This document shows positions 1-7,500 of a DNA stretch of 64,000 nt, one piece after another. Each line of letters begins with the position of its first letter. The stretch's first letter is position 1. A model generated the notes under the pieces. The model did no database searches and was not told the origin of the DNA. It saw only the letters and a list, made by a program, of their open reading frames with translations. The stretch comes from Paraburkholderia sp. GTDB taxonomy: Bacteria > Pseudomonadota > Gammaproteobacteria > Burkholderiales > Burkholderiaceae. The stretch covers positions 124,001 to 188,000 of the forward strand of contig NZ_JAPWKB010000018.1 of assembly GCF_028283785.1 (NCBI RefSeq). Direction: 5' to 3'. The position numbers and the translations under genes were made by a program.

Positions 1-457
1 GAACGTGGTCGAGCAGACGGCCCGGCGTCGCGATCAGGATTTCGACGCCACGGCGCAGTTGTTCGGATTGCGGATTCATATCCACGCCGCCGAACACCAC
101 CGCGCTACGCAACGACGTGTGCTTGCCGTATGCGTGAACGTTGGCGGCAACCTGGTCGGCGAGTTCGCGGGTCGGCGTGAGGATCAGCGCGCGCACCGGA
201 TGGCGCGCCGGCGACGCGCTCGTGCTCGCGTGCGGCAGCAGGCGCTGGATGATCGGCAGCGAGAAGCTGGCCGTCTTGCCGGTGCCCGTTTGCGCCGCGC
301 CCATCACGTCGCGCCCGGACAGCACGACGGGAATGGCTTCAGCCTGGATCGGGGTGGGCGTCGTATAGCCCTGCTCCACGATGGCTTTGAGAATATCGGG
401 CGCGAGGCCGAATTGATCGAAGGTCGCAGTGCTGGGCGTGACGGCTGTGTCGGACAT
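1..457 (-). CDS. rhlE: DEAD-box ATP-dependent RNA helicase RhlE, N-terminal part (cut by window edge)
   Basis: DEAD-box helicases unwind RNA duplexes using ATP; RhlE acts in ribosome maturation and RNA turnover in the cytoplasm. The 152 visible residues begin MSDTAVTPSTATFDQFGLAP and contain, in order, the Q motif (TPIQAEAIP), Walker A (AQTGTGKT), motif Ia (PTRELADQ) and motif Ib (TPGRLLD). The DEAD box and the helicase C-terminal domain lie beyond the left edge. The ATG at 457 gives the usual short RhlE N-terminus; no strong Shine-Dalgarno precedes it. The RhlE assignment over other DEAD-box paralogues rests on this N-terminus and is likely, not certain. Confidence 0.85.
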   Translation of the reverse strand, partial: MSDTAVTPSTATFDQFGLAPDILKAIVEQGYTTPTPIQAEAIPVVLSGRDVMGAAQTGTGKTASFSLPIIQRLLPHASTSASPARHPVRALILTPTRELADQVAANVHAYGKHTSLRSAVVFGGVDMNPQSEQLRRGVEILIATPGRLLDHV

Positions 458-833
458 GGTGGCTTTCGCTAAAAATGCGCCTGGCGCGGCGCGCGCGGCT
501 TACGGCAGCATACGGCCGGGGCCGCGGAGGGCATCAGGATGAGGGCGGAGCCACGGCATGCCGCACGACCCAGATCACTGGGAAAAGGATGCGGCCGGCT
601 CCGGCCGACGGAAACACCCGCCGGAAAGGCCGGTATTGTAGCACTTCAGCACAAATACTCATGGCGCGACCGTCGGCTTTCTGCTGCACCGGGTGATGCC
701 GCACCCGGCGCGCGCCGCCGCCGCGACCCAACCAGAACCCGAACACACCGTCAATCCGCAGGCTAGAACACGCTGACGACAGCGCTGTGACAAATGAGCG
801 CCAGTTCGATACGGCTCGACGCCCGCCGCCCGC
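458..833. other. intergenic region upstream of rhlE
   Basis: No gene is supported here; the short ORFs have no recognisable domain. A minus-strand TACAAT (635-640) is a possible -10 element for rhlE and would give a leader of about 170 nt. No convincing -35 was seen. The stretch is rich in CCGG-type inverted repeats. It also holds the 3' flank of the aldehyde dehydrogenase operon, without a clear T-tract terminator. Confidence 0.4.
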
Positions 834-2270
834 TCACCACGTCTCGCGCATCACCATCAGCCGCAGTTCGGTCATATCTTCGATTGCGTAGCGCACCCCT
901 TCGCGCCCCAGCCCCGAATCCTTGACGCCGCCATACGGCATGTTGTCCACGCGAAACGACGGCACATCGTTGATTACGACGCCGCCGACCTCCAGCGTAT
1001 CCCATGCGCGGTGCGCGTGCGCGAGTGAATCAGTAAAAATGCCCGCTTGCAGGCCGAAATCGCTGTCGTTGACGGTGGCGAGCGCGGCGTCGAAATCGTC
1101 GAAACGCTCGAGCAGCGCGACCGGACCGAACGCCTCCTTGCGATAGAGATCGGTATCGCGCTTCACGCCTTCGAGCAGCGTCGCTTCGAACATCGCGCCT
1201 TCGACCTTGCCGCCCGCGACGATTGTTGCGCCCGCCGCAACGGCGCTCTCCATCCAGCCCGCCAGCCGCTTCGATTCCGATTCGGAAATCATCGGCCCGA
1301 CGAAGGTTTTCTCGTCTTTCGGATCGCCCATCACCAGCGATTTCGTTTTCGCGATCAGTTTTTCGCGCAACGCGTCGTAAAGGCTCGCGTGAATCAGGAT
1401 CCGCTGCACGCCGATACAACTCTGGCCGGATTGATAAAACGCGCCGAACGCGAGCCGCTCGACCACGTAGTCGAGCTTGCCGCCCTGATCGGCATCGACG
1501 ATCGCCGCCGCGTTGCCGCCCAGCTCCAGAATCACCTTCTTCTTGCCCGCTTTCTTCTTCAGATCCCAACCGACCGCCGGCGAACCGGTGAACGACAGCA
1601 GCTTGAAACGCTCGTCGGTCGTGAACAGATCGGCGCCGTCGCGATGCGCGGGCAGGATCGAAAACGCGCCTTTGGGCAAATCCGTTTCCGCGAGAATCTC
1701 GCCCATGATCAGCGCGCCGACCGGCGTGCGGCTCGCGGGCTTCAGCACGAACGGCACGCCCGCGGCAATCGCCGGGGCGACCTTGTGCGCGGTGAGATTC
1801 AACGGGAAATTGAACGGCGAGATAAACGAGCACGGCCCGATCGGCACGCGCTTCACGTAGCCGTGATAACCCTTCGCGCGCGGCGAAATCTGCAGATTCA
1901 CGATCTCACCGTCGATCCGCACGGCTTCCTCGGCGGCCACCTTGAACGTGTCGATCAGCCGCGTCACTTCGCCGCGCGAATCGTTGATCGGCTTGCCGGC
2001 TTCGATGCACAGCGCCATCGCCAGTTCGTCGTAGCGCTCGCGAAAGCGCTTCACGCAATGTTCGAGCACGGCCTGCCGTTTGAACGGCGCGAACGCGCGC
2101 AGTTCGGGTTGCGCCGCGACCGCCGCGCCGATCGCCTTGTCGATCGCGGCGGCGTCGGCCATCGCCACGCGCGTCGCGACTTCGCCGCTGAATTTGTCGG
2201 TGACCTCGAGATCGGTGTTCGCCGCGACGGCCTGGTTCGCGAGGTAGTACGGGTAAGTCTTTTGCAACAT
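834..2270 (-). CDS. NAD(P)-dependent aldehyde dehydrogenase family protein
   Basis: Oxidises an aldehyde to the acid (or acyl-CoA) with NAD(P)+; the substrate cannot be told from sequence. The 478 residues match a full-length ALDH. Catalytic Cys285 lies in GQSCIGVQR, general-base Glu249 in LELGG, the Rossmann part carries FTGSPAVGW, and a C-terminal PYGGVKDSGLGREG stretch is typical of the family. AAGGAGG sits about 8 nt upstream of the ATG at 2270. The gene lies 25 nt downstream of a thiamine-diphosphate enzyme on the same strand, so the two are probably co-transcribed. One inference is that the dehydrogenase oxidises an aldehyde released by that enzyme from a 2-oxo acid. Confidence 0.9.
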   Translation of the reverse strand: MLQKTYPYYLANQAVAANTDLEVTDKFSGEVATRVAMADAAAIDKAIGAAVAAQPELRAFAPFKRQAVLEHCVKRFRERYDELAMALCIEAGKPINDSRGEVTRLIDTFKVAAEEAVRIDGEIVNLQISPRAKGYHGYVKRVPIGPCSFISPFNFPLNLTAHKVAPAIAAGVPFVLKPASRTPVGALIMGEILAETDLPKGAFSILPAHRDGADLFTTDERFKLLSFTGSPAVGWDLKKKAGKKKVILELGGNAAAIVDADQGGKLDYVVERLAFGAFYQSGQSCIGVQRILIHASLYDALREKLIAKTKSLVMGDPKDEKTFVGPMISESESKRLAGWMESAVAAGATIVAGGKVEGAMFEATLLEGVKRDTDLYRKEAFGPVALLERFDDFDAALATVNDSDFGLQAGIFTDSLAHAHRAWDTLEVGGVVINDVPSFRVDNMPYGGVKDSGLGREGVRYAIEDMTELRLMVMRETW

Positions 2271-2295
2271 GACACGTCCTCCTTGATGCGAATTT

Positions 2296-3948
2296 TTACA
2301 ACTGCGCGCTAAGCCGCTTGATCTCGCGATTCAGCACGCGCTCGTTGTCCGAATAGTCGATCGGCAGATCGATCACGTGCACGCCCGGCGTCGCGAAGCA
2401 CTCGCGCAGCACCGGTGCGAACTGCTCCGCCGATTCGATCCGATGCCCGATCGCGCCGTAGCTTTGCGCGTACGCGACGAAATCCGGATTCTTCAGCGTC
2501 ATCCCGTAATCGGGGAAATTCATGTTTTCCTGTTTCCAGCGGATCATGCCGAACGCGTCGTCACGCAAGATCAGCACGACGATATCCAGCTTGAGCCGCA
2601 CCGCCGTTTCGAGTTCCTGCGAATTCATCATGAAACCGCCGTCGCCGCAGACCGCCATCACCTTGCGGTCCGGATGGACGATTCTGGTCGCGATCGCGGA
2701 CGGCAAACCCGCGCCCATCGACGCCAGCGCGTTGTCGAGCAGCAGCGAATTCGGTTCGTGCGCACGGTAATAGCGGGCGAACCAGATCTTGTACATGCCG
2801 TTATCGAGACACAGAATGCCGTCTACCGGCATCGCCTCGTACACATCGTTGACGATGCGCACCGGGTACATCGGAAAGCGGTCGTCCAGTTGACCTTTAA
2901 CAAGATGCGCTTCGAAATGCTGTTTGATTTCCTTGAAGCGCGTGAAATCCCAATGTTCCTGACGCGCCGTCAGACTTTCCTTCAGTTGCCACACCGCGTT
3001 GGCGATATCGCCTACCACTTCGATCTGCGGGAAATAGACCGTATCGACTTCCGCGCCGAGAAAATTCACGTGAATCACGGTTTTTTCGCCGGCGTCGCCG
3101 CTGCGCATAAAGAACGGCGGCTTCTCGATCACATCGTGGCCGACATTGATGATGCAGTCGGCGAGATCGATCGCGCGATGAACGAAGTCGCCATCCGACA
3201 ACGTGGCGTTGCCCAGCCAGAGCGGATGCGATTCATCGATCACGCCTTTACCCATTTGCGTCGTAAAGAACGGAATACCAATCTGATCGACAAATTCGCG
3301 CAGCATCCGCGTGGTGGTTTTGCGATTTCCGCCTGCGCCGATCATCAGCAACGGATGCTTCGCGGCCATGATTGCCTCGACCGCGCGCGCGACCGCCTTC
3401 TGCTCGGCAATCGGCCGCCGGCTGTAGCTTTTCGGGATCGGCTTGCCGTCGCCCTCTTCGTGGGCGACGTCTTCCGGCAATTCCAGATGCGTCGCGCCAG
3501 GACGCTCTTCTTCAGCCTGTCGGAATGCTTCGCGCACGAGCGCAGGAATATTCCCAATCGATACGATCTGCCGCGTGTACTTGGTCAGCGGCTCCATCAT
3601 CCGGACCACGTCCACGATCTGAAAATGGCCTTGCTTGCTGGTCTTGATCGGCTTCTGGCCCGTGACCATCAGCATCGGCATGCCGCCGAGTTGCGCGTAG
3701 GCGGCGGCCGTCACGAAATTGGTCGCGCCCGGCCCGAGCGTCGCGAGACATACGCCGGTGCGACCGGTCAGCCGGCCGTAAGTCGCGGCCATAAAACCGG
3801 CCGCCTGTTCGTGACGCGTTAGCACCAGCTTGACTTTCGAGCGGCGCAACGATTCGAGGAGATCGAGATTTTCTTCGCCGGGGATGCCGAATACATACTC
3901 GACACCCTCGGCTTCCAGCGATTTGACGAACAGATCCGATGCTTTCAT
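2296..3948 (-). CDS. thiamine-diphosphate enzyme, acetolactate synthase large-subunit type
   Basis: Acetolactate synthase-like enzymes decarboxylate pyruvate on ThDP and condense the product with a second 2-oxo acid; relatives are pure decarboxylases. The 550 residues show the three ThDP domains: the N-terminal Pyr domain with activator Glu47 (TRHEQAAG), a central domain, and the C-terminal PP domain with GDGGFMMNS at 435. The Asn expected in the metal-binding motif is Asp here (RDDAFG), a variation seen in some family members. No regulatory small subunit (ilvN) is nearby and the partner is an aldehyde dehydrogenase. Both facts point to a catabolic role rather than branched-chain amino-acid synthesis (inference). 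Confidence 0.85.
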   Translation of the reverse strand: MKASDLFVKSLEAEGVEYVFGIPGEENLDLLESLRRSKVKLVLTRHEQAAGFMAATYGRLTGRTGVCLATLGPGATNFVTAAAYAQLGGMPMLMVTGQKPIKTSKQGHFQIVDVVRMMEPLTKYTRQIVSIGNIPALVREAFRQAEEERPGATHLELPEDVAHEEGDGKPIPKSYSRRPIAEQKAVARAVEAIMAAKHPLLMIGAGGNRKTTTRMLREFVDQIGIPFFTTQMGKGVIDESHPLWLGNATLSDGDFVHRAIDLADCIINVGHDVIEKPPFFMRSGDAGEKTVIHVNFLGAEVDTVYFPQIEVVGDIANAVWQLKESLTARQEHWDFTRFKEIKQHFEAHLVKGQLDDRFPMYPVRIVNDVYEAMPVDGILCLDNGMYKIWFARYYRAHEPNSLLLDNALASMGAGLPSAIATRIVHPDRKVMAVCGDGGFMMNSQELETAVRLKLDIVVLILRDDAFGMIRWKQENMNFPDYGMTLKNPDFVAYAQSYGAIGHRIESAEQFAPVLRECFATPGVHVIDLPIDYSDNERVLNREIKRLSAQL

Positions 3949-4169
3949 GAAGAGTCTCGCTTGACGAAGATAGAGTCTGGTGACGACGGATCAACGGGTC
4001 GAACGGGAAGCGCTTTGCGATGAAGCGTGGTTGTCACACGCGGCGTCCGGAGTCGGATCGTGGATGCGTGCGATAACGAGGGGGACAGCTTACTACCGGG
4101 GGAGAAATGCTGCGCGGAGCCCGCCAGGGACGACGGGCGCGCGAGAAGTGAGATCAGTAGACCGGCAGA

Positions 4170-4550
4170 TCAGCGAACGATGGTCACGCAGTCGGAGAGA
4201 ATCGGCGGCGCGTTTTCGCCTTGCATGGTGTCGTAGAGATCGGCGCGCGGACCCTTGGTCCACCATACGTAGCTGCCCGCCTGGTAACGCACGCCCGATG
4301 CGGCCACGGTGTCGACGAACAGCAGCTGTTTGCCCTTCACCGGCACCAGCGCAAAACTCTGGCCGTTCGCGGTGTTCCAGTAAGTGACCTGCAAGATGCG
4401 GCCGGTGGCGCAGGTGTACTTCTGCATCAGCCGGTTTTTGGTCTGGATTTCCGCGAGCCGCAACGGCGCGGCCCACGATGTACTTGCCGTGATCGACGTT
4501 ATCGACGTCAACACGACTGCGGCAGCGAGTGTCACGGCGCGTCGGATCAT
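4170..4550 (-). CDS. MliC-family c-type lysozyme inhibitor-like protein
   Basis: MliC proteins sit in the periplasm or outer membrane and block c-type (animal) lysozyme. This 126-residue protein has a signal peptide ending near TSWAAPL. The mature domain holds the family pattern: a Cys near the start (KYTCATGR), the SGVRYQAGSYVWWTKG core (families typically have SGxRY...WTKG), and a terminal Cys (LSDC) likely to pair with the first. The signal peptide has no clear lipobox Cys, so it is probably a soluble periplasmic (PliC-like) form. GAGG lies 5-6 nt before the ATG at 4550. It appears to be a single-gene unit. Confidence 0.75.
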   Translation of the reverse strand: MIRRAVTLAAAVVLTSITSITASTSWAAPLRLAEIQTKNRLMQKYTCATGRILQVTYWNTANGQSFALVPVKGKQLLFVDTVAASGVRYQAGSYVWWTKGPRADLYDTMQGENAPPILSDCVTIVR

Positions 4551-4635
4551 CGGTTCCTCGGGGATGGGACGGGTGGGACGAATGGCACGTTGAGGACGGA
4601 TCGGATCGGGATGACTGACGGTCCGGGCCGCCCGA

Positions 4636-4938
4636 TCACGGGTCGATCACGGCGGCGCACGCGTCGGTGGGTGCGGCCGCAACGTGGCCGACCAGCGGCA
4701 CGATCTTCAGCCCCGCCGATGCGACCCGACACGGCGCGGCAGCCAGTCCGCAGCCGGTCAGACCGGCCGTAAACGCGACCAGCGCGGCCAGCGCACCGAC
4801 GCGGGACAGTGCGGCAATACGCGACCTGCCCGAACCGGACGCGGGGAACACCGCACGCTGAATGTCATCGCCGGGCACGCCCGGCACATCGGACCGGCAA
4901 ACCGCGCCGGGGACTGCGGTGAAACGTTCGGCTTTCAT
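4636..4938 (-). CDS. small putative lipoprotein
   Basis: A 100-residue protein starting at 4938. A positively charged segment and a hydrophobic stretch (ALAALVAFTAGLTGC) end in an LTGC lipobox, so the mature product would be a lipoprotein of about 38 residues with three further Cys (APCRVAS, TDACAAV) and the ending VIDP. I recall very similar short C-terminal sequences in Burkholderia hypothetical lipoproteins but cannot name a function. The N-region before the hydrophobic core is long (about 50 residues), so the true start may be further downstream, although no good internal ATG was seen. The ORF stays open to 5076, but that extension is low-complexity Lys/Arg/Ser. Confidence 0.6.
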   Translation of the reverse strand: MKAERFTAVPGAVCRSDVPGVPGDDIQRAVFPASGSGRSRIAALSRVGALAALVAFTAGLTGCGLAAAPCRVASAGLKIVPLVGHVAAAPTDACAAVIDP

Positions 4939-5246
4939 GCGCTGACTCCGGACTTCGACTTCCGACTTCGATTGCGTTTGCGACTTCTTGCGCGATTTCT
5001 TTCGCGATTTCAATCGCGTTTGCGAGCTGCGGCGCCACTTCGCGCCGCGAGACCCGCCGGACGCCCGACTGGCCAATCTCTACAGACAGACCGCGCGCAT
5101 GCCGTTGCGTTCAACGATCGCGCGTGAATCGGGCGTAGTTCACCCGTGAATTTGCGCGGAGGCAAGAAGGTGTCGAACGCGCCGAACCCTGCCACCGCCG
5201 CCATCGTCATCGCCTTCGCCGCGTCAGTTCAAACGCGGCTTGAGGC
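4939..5246. other. intergenic region with degenerate gatttc/gcgattt repeats
   Basis: No gene is supported. From about 4945 to 5030 the sequence is built from imperfect repeats of gacttc / gcgattt / tttcgcga words, giving overlapping short inverted repeats. The rest leads into the 3' end of purT on the minus strand. Confidence 0.4.
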
Positions 5247-6461
5247 TTACTTCGCCGACACGGGACGCACCGCCGCCGCCGATTGCTTCGCACGCGACCG
5301 GGCTTCCTCGACGGAATCCGCAGTGGCGAGCGCAACACCCATCCGGCGCTTCGCGAAACTCTCCGGCTTGCCGAACAGACGCAGATCCGAATTCGGCACC
5401 GTCAGCGCCGCCGCGACGCCTTCGAAGGCAATGCCCGCTTCGTCGAGTCCGCCGTAAATCACGGCCGACGCGCCCGGCGCACGCATGCTCGTGTCGACCG
5501 GCAAACCGAGAATTGCGCGCGCGTGCAACTCGAACTCCGAGAAGCGCTGCGTTGCGAGCGTGACGAGGCCGGTATCGTGCGGACGCGGGCTGACTTCCGA
5601 GAACCACACGTCGTCGCCGCGCACGAACAGTTCCACACCGAACAGGCCACGACCGCCGAGCGCCTCGGTGACCTTGTGTGCAATCTCGCGCGAACGTTCG
5701 AGCGCGAGCGGGCTCATGGGTTGCGGCTGCCACGATTCGACGTAGTCGCCCGCGACCTGCACGTGCCCGATCGGATCGCAGAAATAGGTGGCCGTGTTGC
5801 CCGTCGCCGGGTCGATTGCGCGCACGGTCAGTTGCGTGATTTCGTATTCGAAATCGATAAATCCTTCGACGATCACGCGACCGCCCTTCACGCGGCCGCC
5901 GGCCTGCGCGTATTGCCAGGCCGGTTCGACGTCGGCGTCGCTCTTCAGCACCGACTGGCCCTTGCCCGACGACGATATCACCGGCTTGACGACGCACGGA
6001 TAGCCGACCCGGGCGATGCCCGCTTGCAGTTCTTCCAGTGAATCGGCGAATGCGTACGGCGACGTCGCGAGGCCGAGTTCTTCGGCGGCGAGACGGCGGA
6101 TGCCTTCGCGGTTCATCGTCAGTTGCGTGGCGCGCGCCGTGGGGATCACTTCGGCGATGCCTTCGGATTCGATCGCGGCGAGCGCGTCGGTCGCGATGGC
6201 TTCGATCTCCGGCACGATCAGGTGCGGGCGTTCCTGCTCGACCAGCGCGCGCAGCGCCGCGTGATCCGTCATGTCGATCACGTGCGAACGATGCGCGACC
6301 TGATGGCCCGGCGCATCCGGATAACGGTCCACCGCAATCACTTCGACGCCGAGGCGCTGAAGCGCGATGATCACTTCCTTGCCGAGCTCGCCGGCGCCAA
6401 GCAGCATCACGCGCGTAGCCGATTTGGAAAGCGGGGTGCCGATCCGTTGACCGATCTGCAT
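5247..6461 (-). CDS. purT: formate-dependent phosphoribosylglycinamide formyltransferase 2
   Basis: PurT makes formyl-GAR from GAR, formate and ATP in de novo purine synthesis, without folate. The 404 residues are full length. An N-terminal Rossmann-like PreATP-grasp domain (VMLLGAGELGKE, EIEAIATDAL) is followed by the ATP-grasp domain (PCVVKPVISSSGKGQS, VIVEGFIDFEYEITQL, FGVELFVRGDDVWFSEVSPR) with the HDTGLVTLATQ substrate loop. The start at 6461 is chosen because the protein then begins MQIGQRIGTPL as in the family and GGAG lies 6 nt upstream; the ORF is open further up to 6653. It is a stand-alone minus-strand gene, divergent from the next lipoprotein. Confidence 0.95.
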   Translation of the reverse strand: MQIGQRIGTPLSKSATRVMLLGAGELGKEVIIALQRLGVEVIAVDRYPDAPGHQVAHRSHVIDMTDHAALRALVEQERPHLIVPEIEAIATDALAAIESEGIAEVIPTARATQLTMNREGIRRLAAEELGLATSPYAFADSLEELQAGIARVGYPCVVKPVISSSGKGQSVLKSDADVEPAWQYAQAGGRVKGGRVIVEGFIDFEYEITQLTVRAIDPATGNTATYFCDPIGHVQVAGDYVESWQPQPMSPLALERSREIAHKVTEALGGRGLFGVELFVRGDDVWFSEVSPRPHDTGLVTLATQRFSEFELHARAILGLPVDTSMRAPGASAVIYGGLDEAGIAFEGVAAALTVPNSDLRLFGKPESFAKRRMGVALATADSVEEARSRAKQSAAAVRPVSAK

Positions 6462-6643
6462 GGGGACTCCAGAAAAATGTCGGATGAAACGTGTGAATTG
6501 GATCACCGATGTTAACATGCGGGCCTCCCGCGAAGGCACCGCGCACCCCTCGTCCAGAAGACATAGGCGCCACTTGGCGCTCGCGTGCGGCGAGTGTAGT
6601 GCGTTACCCTTACGCCTTCGCCAGTTTGAAGAGACACGACGCC

Positions 6644-7219
6644 ATGCTTCCAACGTATTCCGCGCAACGCGCTCACCGCGCTGTCCGTTCCGTTACGCGT
6701 GCCGTCATGCGTCCTGCCGCAAGCTCGTTGCGCACCGCGCTCGGCGCGCTGACGCTCGCCGCGCTGCTGGGCGCGTGCGCGATGCCGAAGCATTCCGACA
6801 CGCAAGCCGCGCCGCCCGACCCGTTCAACCCCGCGGCGACGCAATTGCTCGACGACACGCAATGGGCGCTGAGCGGCTGGCAACACGGCGACGGCAGCGC
6901 ACGCGCCGTGCCGGGCCAGGACAACGGCGGCCCGTTGACGCTCGATCTGTCCACCGCGACCGGCCAGCGTCATGTCAGCGGTTTCTCAGGCTGCAACCGT
7001 TACACCGGCGTCTACACGCTGAACGACGGCAAGCTCGGATTCGGGCCGCTCGCCGGCACGCGCAAGGCATGCATGACGCCGGGCGCCGACATCGAAGGCG
7101 AATATCTGAAAGCGCTCGCGCATATCGACCGCAGCGGCGTGCAGATGAAGGCGCCGCAGCAGTTGCAGTTGATCCTCGATAACGGCGACACGCTGACGTT
7201 CACGCGTCGCGCGAAGTAA
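6644..7219 (+). CDS. META/HslJ-domain lipoprotein
   Basis: A 191-residue lipoprotein: lipobox LLGAC, then a META domain with GFSGCNRYTGVY and the RKACMTPGAD strand, features of HslJ-like outer-membrane proteins. In E. coli HslJ is heat-inducible and affects novobiocin resistance; the biochemical role is unknown. A start at 6644 is preceded by a GAAGAGA stretch. An alternative ATG at 6707 gives a more standard signal peptide (MRPAASSLRTALGALTLA) and may be the real start. A terminator hairpin follows the stop. Confidence 0.8.
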   Translation: MLPTYSAQRAHRAVRSVTRAVMRPAASSLRTALGALTLAALLGACAMPKHSDTQAAPPDPFNPAATQLLDDTQWALSGWQHGDGSARAVPGQDNGGPLTLDLSTATGQRHVSGFSGCNRYTGVYTLNDGKLGFGPLAGTRKACMTPGADIEGEYLKALAHIDRSGVQMKAPQQLQLILDNGDTLTFTRRAK

Positions 7220-7240
7220 AACGCGGCGCGCGATTTGCGC

Positions 7241-7266
7241 CGCGCATCGCTCATGCGCGCTTTTTT
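7241..7266 (+). terminator. rho-independent terminator of the META lipoprotein gene
   Basis: Stem CGCGCAT / ATGCGCG (7241-7247 with 7253-7259), loop cgctc, then a run of six T (7261-7266). A second possible stem, GCGGCGC/GCGCCGC, lies just upstream and competes with it. Confidence 0.75.
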
Positions 7267-7500
7267 CTGTTCGCAATCGTTTTCCGATCTGGTAGGTTCC
7301 TGATGGATCCGGCGCGGGCGCGGCGGGTTCGGGTTCGCCTTTGACAGCGGGTCGCGCGCCGGTCCGCTGTCCGGCCGGACGCGAATCGAAGCCCCGATCG
7401 AACGCCCGATGCGCCGACGCGTTACGTCTGTCCTCGAAGCATCGCGCTTCGCCGGTTTAAACTCGACGGGTTTGCGTTTTCGCAGGTCCGTCATTCGTTG

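Noticed and set aside
2377..3822. 481-residue plus-strand ORF
   Set aside because: Antisense to the ThDP enzyme; His/Arg-rich composition typical of a GC-rich shadow.
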